Shown here: positions 56,301-64,000 of the stretch, one piece after another
Position numbering within the stretch: the stretch's first letter is position 1
How the letters are laid out: each line of letters opens with the position of its first letter
Assembly (NCBI GenBank): GCA_033629205.1
Contig: CM066164.1
Span: forward strand, 38,277,454 to 38,341,453
Length of the DNA: 64,000 nucleotides
Source of the DNA: Lithocarpus polystachyus
Lineage: Eukaryota; Streptophyta; Magnoliopsida; Fagales; Fagaceae
Direction: 5' to 3'
The notes under the pieces: model-generated
Seen by the model: the letters and a program-made list of their open reading frames with translations, nothing else
Told to the model about the DNA's origin: nothing
Databases searched by the model: none
Program-made: the position numbers and the translations under genes

Positions 56301-56998
56301 TTTAGAGGATATTAAACTCATTCTTTCTGTAATTCTTTCTTTAGGATAAATTCCCTAACTTGGAATGGTTGTATTTGGATGAGGGCGATGCCATGAATGA
56401 GACATGTGGCGGGCCATCAGCAAACTTCTGTTGCGACCCAAAATCTCTGCGGTTGTTTGGAAACGGTGATAAACAGAGAATTTTTCCAAATGTAATTGCA
56501 AGAGCAGGAGTATCAGATTTTCGCAGATTAAAGAATATTGTGCCATTCTCATCCACATCTTTCCACAACTTACAGTCGTTGTCTGTATTCAGATCTGATG
56601 TATTGATTAGTTTATTAACTCCCTCAACAGCTAGAGCTCTCGTGCAACTCAAACAGATTGATATTCATATTTGCGAAAGAATGACAGAAATAGTTGCAAA
56701 TGAGGGAAGTGAAGCAGACGCAGGAGATGAGATCGCTTTCAATAATTTGATATTTTTGAAATTATTTCACTTGCCGAGTCTCACAGCCTTCCATTTGGGG
56801 AATCGCACCATCAAATTCCCATCATTGAAATATGTAGAAGTGGCCAACTGTCCTAAATTGAAGATTTTCTGTAGTGGAGTCTTAAGCACGCCAGAGCTAA
56901 GAATCATTTGGATGGAAGGAAAGCCACGTGGACTCAAAAAGGAGGGAGATGGAGATAGAGATCTAAACGCTACAATAAAAGAGCTTTGGGAGGCTTAA
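44057..56998 (+). CDS. CC-NBS-LRR (NLR) disease-resistance protein, three coding exons
   Basis: Exons 44057-46786, 47621-48364 and 56345-56998 join in phase 0 with GT..AG introns (834 and 7980 bp) to give 1375 residues. Coiled coil: about residues 25-80, followed by the YCNGCFPN and YQLSKKA signature of the RPS2/RPS5-like class, without EDVID. NB-ARC is complete: P-loop GMGGIGKT (176-183), kinase-2 LLVMDDLW (250-257), RNBS-B GSKLLLTSR (275-283), CAGLP (336-340), MHD (465-467). LRRs start near residue 530. Exons 2 and 3 encode the long C-terminal modules (LEELEI..C..VEEIVAKE) typical of this family. Such proteins are intracellular immune receptors that bind ADP/ATP and trigger defence when an effector, or a guarded host protein, is sensed. 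The ATG at 44057 gives MAEIG; an in-frame ATG 66 bp upstream is less likely. Pairing with exon 3 across 8 kb is inferred from splice sites, phase and homology. Confidence 0.85.
46787..47620 (+). other. NLR intron 1 with 81-bp (GA)n
   Basis: Donor AAG|GTATGT and acceptor GAATTGTAG|GTTGTC. It contains a pure GA run at 47307-47387 and no inserted gene. Confidence 0.75.
48848..49024. mobile_element. 177-bp MITE in intron 2
   Basis: Ends GAGAAATGATGTTCACAACATTTT and its imperfect inverse. Both sides are flanked by TTTTTTTCAT, a 9-10 bp target duplication. The paralogous intron segment near 53783-53800 lacks the element. Confidence 0.75.
49263..50424. mobile_element. Mutator-like non-autonomous element in intron 2
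   Basis: 1162 bp with diverged TIRs of 140-190 bp: GGGCAAATAACAGCTTATC at the left and the inverse of GGGTAAATTACAACTTACCC at the right. The flanking 9-mers TTTTTGTTA and TTGTCATTA are both near the TTGTTGTTA found uninterrupted at 54007-54015 in the duplicated intron segment. That supports a 9-bp duplication. A second repeat (49845-49995), shared with 16650-16862, is nested inside. No transposase. Confidence 0.75.
50855..51550 (-). mobile_element. LTR relic (minus strand) with 17-C tract
   Basis: On the minus strand a purine-rich tract (G17 at 51547-51531, then GGGGAGGGTGGAGAT) precedes TGTTGAGGTGCACGACACC at 51514, which is the form of a polypurine tract plus LTR start. The LTR continues to about 50855. 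A TATA-like TTATATAAAAGC lies at about 51350. No second LTR or coding region is present. Confidence 0.6.
51735..51905. mobile_element. Fragment of another LTR family
   Basis: Contains ACAATAGAGTCGCCACTTATTTAATTATTGGG, a string typical of a widespread dicot LTR family. Only about 170 bp remain, and the family assignment is from memory. Confidence 0.4.
51906..53979 (+). repeat. Second copy of the intron-2 segment, first part
   Basis: 51918-52160 matches 48358-48590; 53040-53230 matches 48610-48795; 53755-53985 matches 48800-48845 plus 49025-49250. Two stretches (52160-53035 and 53230-53755) are extra and AT-rich, with no gene visible. Confidence 0.7.
53980..54271. repeat. 146-bp tandem duplication
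   Basis: AGGTTCAAATTACCCCACTC to AATGGTTAAATAA is present twice with a period of 146 bp. The unit includes the head of the SINE, so the duplication happened after the SINE arrived. Confidence 0.8.
54228..54393 (+). mobile_element. tRNA-derived SINE
   Basis: Box A-like TTAGCTTATCTAGTAAAG follows the 5' end GGGTTCCAG. Box B-like GGTTCAATCCC lies at 54283-54293. The 3' end is CTCTCTCAAATAAAAAAAAA. Flanks AAGCTCAAGTTTATTTT and AAGCTCCAGTTTATTTT form a ~17-bp target duplication. The paralogous intron site near 50480 has only AAGCCCAAG, without the SINE. Box A and box B would drive RNA polymerase III transcription; mobility depends on a LINE. Confidence 0.8.
54736..56344. other. Remainder of intron 2
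   Basis: AT-rich DNA without ORFs of note. A segment near 55540-55650 resembles 59395-59470. A short direct repeat, ATATCCCTTGAATTT, occurs at about 56187 and 56227 on either side of a T-run. Confidence 0.45.
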
Positions 56999-57577
56999 TT
57001 GGAGACTTGCGACCAAAAGTTCGCTGCAAAGGTGCGTTACCAAGTCATTGAGGTTATTAAAAAATTAAAAAAAAAAAATTTGTTAATGGCTGCAAATTAA
57101 TTTACTTCCACTGCCATGTGATATCTCAGTTCGCTGAATTCAAAATATATAAAGTTATTAACTATTAGTATTTAGGTTGCCTTTAATTAAAAGGGTCATG
57201 CTAACGAGTGTTTTAAGGGCATTGATTAATAATTTATTTAAAAAAAATTTTGACACAATATTTATGAAAAATAAAAAAAAAACTGTCAAAAAATTAATTT
57301 TGACACAAATGCGGGCCTTCATTCACGCATTTTGCCTTCTTCAAATTACTTAACACAAAAAAAGAAGAAAAAAAAAATCTTTGGGCCTTTAGAGAGCCTT
57401 TTAATTTATAAGCATCTTAGTAACAATAGTAGTCTGAGTATTCATTTTAAATCGGTATGAAGCTTACCCGTATGACCCCTATAAAAGTTTCATCTATTCA
57501 TTTCTTTCAAATAGTGGAGGCTCCACTTGAAGCCCAAGGGTTCATGATTTCAACCCCCTAAATTGGCAAAATATATA

Positions 57578-57614
<37 letters not shown>

Positions 57615-58514
57615 AATTTTTTTGACCCTCTAAAATAAAATTTTGAACACCATGACCTTAAATATTTTTTAAGTCCAACTAAAATAAATTTGAATATGAT
57701 CATGCTATCAATATTTTGGCCTTTAAAAAATAAACTAATAAACCAATTTGAGCTACAATTTGGAAAAATAAAATAAAAATTAATAAGCTCAACAACGAAA
57801 GTAGAAATTTGTTAATTAAAAAACCTTAGAAAAAGCCCATTTAGATTTTAGCAAATTTGAAATAAATCAATCAAATGAGAGATTAATGGATGAATAATTG
57901 TTTGGCTATGTACATTGGAAGAAATGTAGCTCGTAGGATTAATAATAAAAATATTATACAATGGTTTCAAAATATGAAACATCATAAAGGCAATCGTAAA
58001 ACTTTTTTTTTTTTTTTGCGATGTGATATATTCAAGTTCACTTTTGTTTTAGATTTTGTATCATTAATGTTTCTTATTAACTCCTAGAAAATAATTATGG
58101 AGCCGCAACTGCTTCCAAATTGTGTAATTAAAAAATAAACAAATAAACTCCCATATTGGTGTTGTAATTATTGTTGTTATTTGAAATGTAGTATCTTACA
58201 ATGGTATGGAATGTGAGAAATCTAATTTGAATAGAGCTGACATTGGTTTTTGTGATTGTGGGATCTTGTTGCTTTTGGTTTAAGTTGATCTACATATTTG
58301 GTGGATGAGATCGGAACATTGTTCATAATATGTTAACATCATGCTCTTTCATATCATGTTGTTTTTAGATTACTTTGTATCTTATTTTTATTTCGAAATA
58401 CTTTTATTGTAGATTGATGCTAGTGATGGGGAGGAGAGTGAACATGACGCTAATTATGACTTGGAGAGAGAAACTACTAGTGAAGTTGGGGACACACAAT
58501 GTGATGGAGAATGA
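56999..58514 (+). other. NLR 3' extension: in-frame codons after TAA plus a candidate fourth exon
   Basis: Directly after the TAA at 56996-56998 the frame stays open for 11 codons (LETCDQKFAAK) up to a donor AAG|GTGCGT at 57032. An acceptor ATTGTAG at 58412 starts a 34-codon exon in the same phase: IDASDGEESEHDANYDLE, then RETTSEVGDTQCDGE and TGA at 58512-58514. The tail is strongly acidic. Either this is a spliced 3' UTR, or the TAA is a recent truncation of a receptor about 45 residues longer. Confidence 0.55.
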
Positions 58515-59597
58515 TGACTAGGGAGCAACTCAAAAGAAGATGGATCTTCCCTTTTATTGATTGTTTTATTTCTGAGTGTTGCCTTTATGTGATTTATTTA
58601 TTTTTGAAACCTATGTGATTGTTACAATATATTATTTATTTTTGAAACCTATGTGATTGTTACACTATATAACTTTGTTGTAATTCTAGACTACTTAGTA
58701 CTCCTTCCGTATTTGTAACCATGAATTTGTAAACGATTAACCTACGATGGACTAATTTTCACCAATTGTGACACTGTTATAGTTGGAGTCATATTCATAT
58801 GTAAGTGGTATGGTTGGTCAATAGTCATGATAGACCTTATTTATGAATTTGTATACTATTCGCTTATGATAGACCTTATTTAATGTTAATGTGATGTGTT
58901 ACTGCTAAAGGTGTGTTATAATATTCGCATGTAAGTGGTGTAGTTGATTAAATAGTGAAGTTTCACATTAGATAATGAGTTGTTTCTTGTCCAAGAAAAA
59001 GAAAAAGAAAAGATATGAGTTATTAGTAGAACATAATTAGGCCAAACTCATAAACTTAAACTTTTGGATTCAATGGTGTTCCTATCAAAAAAGTCAATTC
59101 CAACCGTACTAGCGATATATTCCATATCTGTCATTAAACTGATACCAGTATTTTTTTAAAATGTACTAGACAAAATGTTGAATTCTGCCATGCATATCGT
59201 AGATTTTTTGGGTATTTTGGGCAGTATTGATTTTTCAACCGATATAATAAAATGATTACATTGGGTTAATGTACTTAGGATAATGCTTAAGCTTATAAAA
59301 TAAGTGCATTTTAGATTATATTTTGATAAATATAAAAATAAATAAATCTTTGTATAGGAAAATGATAAAGGTACTATAAGTATTTCTACATAATGTTTAC
59401 AAACTGATGTGGCAATAAATGTGATTGGTAGGCTTCAATCACCTCATAAAATAAATATTTGAATTGTCGCTTTGTGATTGGTAACACACTAGTTTGTTAG
59501 TTCAATGTCGTGAAACTTATATTACTACTCATATATCTAACCTCAAAATGGTACACCAGTATCAAAATATTTCATTTTTTTGGCCAAACTAAAATGA
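58515..59597. other. Downstream non-coding DNA
   Basis: Contains a two-copy tandem repeat of TTATTTTTGAAACCTATGTGATTGTTACA (about 58590-58675) and two diverged copies of CATATGTAAGTGGTATGGTTG-like sequence (about 58795 and 58928). No gene. NLR transcript termination probably lies near 58.55-58.7 kb. Confidence 0.45.
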
Positions 59598-60474
59598 CAC
59601 TGTCAGTTCGTTTAGACCCCTTAAACCCAACAGATTAACTTAGAGAATTAGCCAAGTGATTAACTTAGGTAATTTAATTAAATCTAGGTTAACACAAATA
59701 AGTAAAAACAACAAAGCAGCGGAAATTAAATAACACAAAGATATGATGACCCAGGAAACCACACCGGTAAAAACCTAGGGAGGATTTGACCTAGCTATCC
59801 TCAAGGTAAACTGAATCCACTATAAAAGAATCGAAGTTTACACAATAAGACTTAGACCACTAACATCCTATTGCTACCCAAGTGTAGGAAACTTACTACC
59901 ATGACCCTATGATAGCTCCGAGATCCACGGACTCCTTCTTTCTTGAATTCTTCAGCAAATCCACAAGCGCACCTGCTTGTATATCTTTGTGCTCTTTTGA
60001 TTCTGCAACTGTATTGATTTACACAACTCTTGACATGAATCTCAAGTTTGTAAACCCTAAGTGTATGTGAAGGTAAACATCTCTAGATCTCACAAAGAGA
60101 TTCACAAACACAGCATTCAGAACTCTGAAGAACAGAACTCTGAGAAAACAGAACTCTAAAAACGTGGCTAGGGTTTTCCCTTATATACTTAGGGTAAAAC
60201 ATAAAACCCTATACATTAAATGGACTAGGGCTGAGTTGGAAAATTCTGCAGAAAAACGATCTGCCCGAATTTCGATCGATCGAGCCTAATTTTCGATCGA
60301 TCGAGTCTGGCAGAAAGTGAACAGTAATTCTGCAAAACAACTCGATTCCAACTTTACATAAAATCCCATACTTTGAGCAAGTCTAACACAAGACTAAACA
60401 TTGTTTTGATCATGGTTTGCCAACATACAAATTGAAGTTCTAATACATTAGTTCCTAATTCTTAGAACCTAACA
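59598..60474 (-). repeat. 3' LTR of a SIRE-like copia element (minus strand)
   Basis: On the minus strand the LTR begins TGTTAGGTTCTAAG at 60474, directly after a polypurine tract. A TATA-like TAAGTATATAAGGG lies at 60178-60191. Two TTTCGATCGATCGA motifs are at 60270-60305. The far end (about 59598) is uncertain because no second LTR lies in the window. Confidence 0.6.
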
Positions 60475-60475
60475 A

Positions 60476-60492
60476 ACTCCCCCTTTGGCAAT
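60476..60492 (-). promoter_or_regulatory. Polypurine tract
   Basis: On the minus strand TTGCCAAAGGGGGAGT sits against the LTR start, the form found in SIRE/Tork-type copia elements. Confidence 0.7.
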
Positions 60493-60937
60493 CCGTGACA
60501 AAACACAGACATAACAAAAGCTCAAAGTTTACACATTGAAATAGCCCATTACAAAATAAATAGCCACTTAGACAATTCAACCTAAACTACTATCTAACAG
60601 TTGCAAGGTAGACAGCAGCTCGACTGAAAACAACCTGTATATTCCTGTAACACTTAACAAACACATAAACGCATGTGTGGAAGAAAGAAACAAGGAATAT
60701 AAAAAAAGAACTTCTTGATTTCACATAACACAAAATAAAGACATATATCATGAATAACATCATAAATATAAATCAATAAGCAATGAAGTATAGTGAAACA
60801 AGAAACATATCAGTAACCAACGTATCACAAAACATATATCTCCTAATCAAGAGCCAAAAAAGTAAATACAAAGTGAAGCGCCTAGATACAATCTAATAAC
60901 TCCATAAGCTCCAAGGTATCACCAAAACTACAAAAAC
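60493..60937 (-). other. Spacer between LTR and ORF
   Basis: AT-rich and non-coding on both strands. It would be the 3' untranslated part of the element. Confidence 0.5.
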
Positions 60938-62131
60938 TCAAAACTCAAAAACTCCCCCTAAAACAAAAATCTCCTCTACAAAAATCTCAAAGATATACAA
61001 TATGCACTCCCCCTTTTTGTGACGAATTGCCAAAGGGCATTCAGTCATCATGAAAAGGAGGTGGAGGAGAACGATGAGAGCTCGCCAGATCAGCTCGCAA
61101 GGCACGTAGCTCATCAAGAATGTCCACCAATAACTGACCATGGTCGCCTGAACGGTCACGACAGTATTCAGAGTCCGACGAAGGTCAGAAACCTCATCAA
61201 ACGGTGGAGGAACATCAGCAGCAGCAGCAGCAACAGGATCAGCAGATGGCTTAGCCGCAGGAACATCTGTAGAAGAAGAAGGGGGTGGAGTGACACCGGA
61301 AGGCCCTACCCTAGGACACTTAGAGCTAGCTCGAAGTTGAGCAGCCCTTTGCCTCAAAAAGGTAGCACCAATAGGAGCAATAATATGAACAGGCTCAGAA
61401 ACAAGAAAATCATCTAGACCTAGATGAAGGAGAATCCTATGAATGAAAATAGGAAAGAATAGCGCATGAGCCGTAGAGCTAGACCGATGAACCTCGTTCA
61501 AAGAACGAAGGAACAAATGAGAAAAACTGATAGGAGCATCAGTGACTAGCGCATACAAAAAGATACATCGCTCAAGAGGGATGGTGTGGACATGAGAAAT
61601 AGGCCACAAAGAATGACACGCTATCCTAAAGAAGAGATAGTGAAGCTCGGAAAGCTCAGCAGAAGTGATCCGAGAATCAGAACCCCACTGGATAGAAGAC
61701 CCAGTGATGTATGACAAGACATCATCTAGAGGAGGAGACTCCTCATAGGGAAAAACAGGATGGTCAACAATGGGCACCCCAAGAGCATCAGACACTACCC
61801 GAGGGGTAATGCGATACTCCACACCACGTAACCACACCTTTACCAAGGTGTCATTATAGTAGACATGGATAGAGAGGTTCGAATAGAACTCTCTAATCAA
61901 AGAAGCAGGAGGAGGACGCTCAAAATCAAGTAGAGGTAACCAACCCCGACGCTCAAAGTTCCGTCTCACCTCAGGATCAACCTCATCTAAGATAACCCTA
62001 CGCTCACCCCAAATTTGACGCCTAAGATTAAGGGTCTCATAGGTCTCTTGGTTCTGGGCAGTAGAAAACTGATCACTATCGAAAGAAGGTGAAGGGTCAG
62101 AAGTCCTACGGGCTCTAGTATTCCTAGGCAT
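60938..62131 (-). CDS. Putative plant transposon protein (Transposase_32-like), frameshifted tail
   Basis: The frame is open from 62179; MPRNTRARRTSDPSP at 62131 is the likelier start, giving 397 residues. The core (about residues 55-260) has RRNFERRGWLPLLDFE, REFYSNLSIHVY, WLRGVEYRITPRVVSDALGV and FFRIACHSLWPISHVHTIPL. This matches the putative plant transposon protein family (I believe PF20167), which is common in retroelement-rich dicots and has no proven activity. A Pro/Ala/Ser-rich linker follows. After TVVTVQA (about 61140) another frame reads DHGQLLVDILDELRALRADL and ends SSHRSPPPP..D-stop. The present tail is therefore probably a one-base frameshift product. The gene is oriented like the LTR and lies just upstream of it. 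Confidence 0.7.
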   Translation of the reverse strand: MPRNTRARRTSDPSPSFDSDQFSTAQNQETYETLNLRRQIWGERRVILDEVDPEVRRNFERRGWLPLLDFERPPPASLIREFYSNLSIHVYYNDTLVKVWLRGVEYRITPRVVSDALGVPIVDHPVFPYEESPPLDDVLSYITGSSIQWGSDSRITSAELSELHYLFFRIACHSLWPISHVHTIPLERCIFLYALVTDAPISFSHLFLRSLNEVHRSSSTAHALFFPIFIHRILLHLGLDDFLVSEPVHIIAPIGATFLRQRAAQLRASSKCPRVGPSGVTPPPSSSTDVPAAKPSADPVAAAAADVPPPFDEVSDLRRTLNTVVTVQATMVSYWWTFLMSYVPCELIWRALIVLLHLLFMMTECPLAIRHKKGECILYIFEIFVEEIFVLGGVFEF

Positions 62132-62179
62132 GGTGCTAAGGAATAAGGAGAGACACAGAAAAAGAAGAGCAAAAATCAA

Positions 62180-64000
62180 AAACCAAGGGCAGACTGCAAG
62201 TTAGCACAGCATAAAATATAAAAAAATAGCAAATCTATATGATGCATGAGCATGAACACCAAATGATGCATATACTAATGCAGGAACAAGTTCAATTACG
62301 ATCCAAATTCACAAAATTGGCTTGAGCATGGATTATGTATCAAAAATACCCAATTTGAAAAACCCTAAATTTTCAAAACACAACAAATTGATAAATTGAT
62401 CAACACAACAGTTAATTGGCACAATATAATGATCAAATTATCAATCCAACAAGCCAATTTCATTAATTTTAATCAAATTGAACAAAAACCCCAAATTTTC
62501 CCAATTTCAAGCCCTAGAATTTCAAAATTTTCACAATCCACAAAAATAATCAAATTAAACCATATGGAGTGCTTGAATACACTGTCCCCACAAAAACCCA
62601 TGAAAGATTTGAGAAAGAAACACTCAAAATCAATTCCAAATTTGTCAAAATAAAAATGCCGAAAATACCAAAAAATGCATGAAAATAATGCATGAATCAT
62701 GAAAATAAATGCAAAGGGAGGGGCAAAAAGGACTTACCGGCCTTGGGAGAGAGAGATTAGGCAAAAAGTTTGGAAGAAAACGACAAATCCACCCAAAAAT
62801 AGCTTGACCGGTTGGTAGGGAGACAAAAAGTTTGAAAAAGTTTTTGAAAAGGTAAAGAGATCACGTGGAAAACTCCTTTTTTAAAAACATTCAGCACGAT
62901 CTTCGATTGATCGAAAATTACATTCGATCGATCGAAAATACCTTCGATTGATCCAAATTCAGCTTGGATCGATCGAGTCAACCAGAAAATTTTTCATTGA
63001 TTTTAAAACATTTTCGATCGGTCGAAAATCAGTTTCGATCGATCGAAATTTTGGAAAAATTGATTTTTGAAAAACACACAAATTTCAGTGAGTCTCTTCT
63101 CAAAGCATCAGATGTTATGAGAAAAATGCATGAGTATGAGATGAGATGTTTTCCAAAAACATATGAATTCAACCTAGATTTCTCAAATCAAAATTTTCTT
63201 TCAATACCCCAAAAAAAAATCAAACAAGTAAACATGTTCTGCATCAAGTTCCAGAAATTCTCAAACTCAGTTGGTCAGGCCAAAGAACACACTATAACAT
63301 GTACACAGTTTAGCAAAGAATAATTTGTGTAGTGTGTGCAACTAGCATAAGCTTGAGAAACATGTGAGGTGATATGCACATATTGATCAATCACAATTTC
63401 TACAAAATCCATCACATGAATTTGAAAGAGACTATTACTTAAAGAGTTACATCCTATAACTCCCACATCTCCTAGAATAAAAGCTTGCAATCATGTAAGT
63501 TTCTTGATTTGCCTCATTATTCAATTTAATTGATTAGAAACTTAATAATATAGCCAGGATAATGTACACACCAATTTTATTTGAATTTGTAAGATTATTA
63601 TAGCCCAATAATGTACACATCAATTTTAATTAGAGGCTATACCTTATGTTCTTTTTGTGCATGTGCTACACTTTCTCGAGCACTAAATCTTACGATATGC
63701 ACTAAGGTGTTCATGATTGGCTAATAAACAGTGGTGAGATGGTTATTTATGCCTTTCTCAATAAGTTCAAGTCCAACAATCAAAGACATAAGATTTCAAG
63801 ATCAAGATCATGTGATCAACAAATATAGCATCTTCCCACACAATATGCACAACAAAGACTTCAGCTAGTAAAGTGCAATAAAATAAGCTCATCAAAACTA
63901 AACAAGGTACATACATATGACATGTAAAATTTGATTGACCAACCTTGTCTTCAAATTCAAGAAAAAATAGCAAAAACACAATTTGCAAAAAATTTTTTTT
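62180..64000 (-). other. Upstream part of the minus-strand element, with TCGATCGA palindromes
   Basis: AT-rich and without a conserved ORF. Six TTCGATCGATCGAAA-like motifs lie at 62897-63050. The ORF at 62964-63323 is formed over this repeat and shows no family. If the element is a copia, its pol would lie beyond the right edge of the window. Confidence 0.45.

Larger units (their letters stand above)
48365..56344 (+). other. NLR intron 2, 8 kb, internally duplicated and TE-filled
   Basis: Donor GAAAAG|GTAACA and acceptor TTCTTTCTTTAG|GATAAA. 48365-50855 and 51918-54735 are colinear diverged copies, starting at the same GAAAAG|GTAACAACTTCCCTT string. LTR remnants (50855-51905) lie between them. 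54740-56340 is AT-rich, without a gene that I recognise. Reading through the donor would stop at 48449-48451, giving a receptor of 1186 residues. Confidence 0.7.

Noticed and set aside
61019..61417. 132-codon plus-strand ORF
   Set aside because: It is the reverse-strand shadow of the transposon-protein ORF.
62964..63323. 119-codon plus-strand ORF near the right edge
   Set aside because: Its first part is made by TCGATCGA repeats, it is antisense to the element, and it shows no domain.

Overview
The window looks like nuclear DNA of a eudicot, probably a woody rosid. It is AT-rich, packed with transposable elements, and carries one recognisable cellular gene: an intron-containing CC-NBS-LRR (NLR) disease-resistance gene on the + strand from about 44.06 to 58.5 kb. 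The TE families (Tat-type Ty3/gypsy with an antisense gene, Ty1/copia, SIRE-like copia with a plant-transposon-protein ORF, Mutator-like and Tourist-like elements, a tRNA-derived SINE) are typical of large dicot genomes. The species cannot be fixed from this sequence. Everything was read by eye, so repeat and pseudogene borders are approximate unless a base-level junction is stated.

1-18 kb is non-genic. It starts with a 0.9-kb direct repeat (1-~960 and 2091-~3006), each copy holding a 290-bp palindromic element with hairpin ends. A 1.6-kb element with 200-bp terminal inverted repeats (3627-5252) has captured part of a mitochondrial phosphate-carrier gene. A cluster of fold-back elements lies at 8.2-10.4 kb. 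Low-copy segmental duplications (10.56-12.6 and 15.97-16.26 kb) recur at 37.9-40.2 kb. There are also a copia gag relic (13.7-14.2 kb), an antisense LTR relic (14.2-15.5 kb) and a Tourist-like MITE (16549-17156).

18181-29643 is one complete but dead Tat-lineage Ty3/gypsy element of 11.5 kb. It has two LTRs, a 5-bp target duplication inside a TA microsatellite, gag-pol riddled with TAG/TGA stops, a ten-copy 80-bp tandem array, and a decayed spliced gene on the opposite strand. 30.3-40.2 kb is a tandem segmental duplication. Its first unit was split by a young-looking Ty1/copia element (31193-35770, LTRs differing at about 6 of 191 positions). That pol is one reading frame broken only by three TAG codons and lacks the first part of gag. 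40.3-42.5 kb is a degenerate AT-rich repeat field.

42.7-58.5 kb is the resistance locus. A relic of a second NLR 5' end (42.7-43.0 kb) precedes the NLR gene (start codon 44057). The gene encodes a coiled coil, a complete NB-ARC and a long LRR region in exons 44057-46786, 47621-48364 and 56345-56998. A fourth exon (58413-58514) continues the frame past the TAA. Intron 2 is 8 kb and contains a duplication of itself. Because it exists in two copies, it preserves pre-insertion sites for a MITE, a Mutator-like element and a SINE, which gives a relative insertion history. The duplication also suggests that an LRR exon was lost.

59.6-64 kb is the 3' part of a minus-strand copia-type LTR element: LTR, polypurine tract, a 413-codon ORF resembling the putative plant transposon protein family, and clusters of a TCGATCGA palindrome. 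It runs off the right edge.
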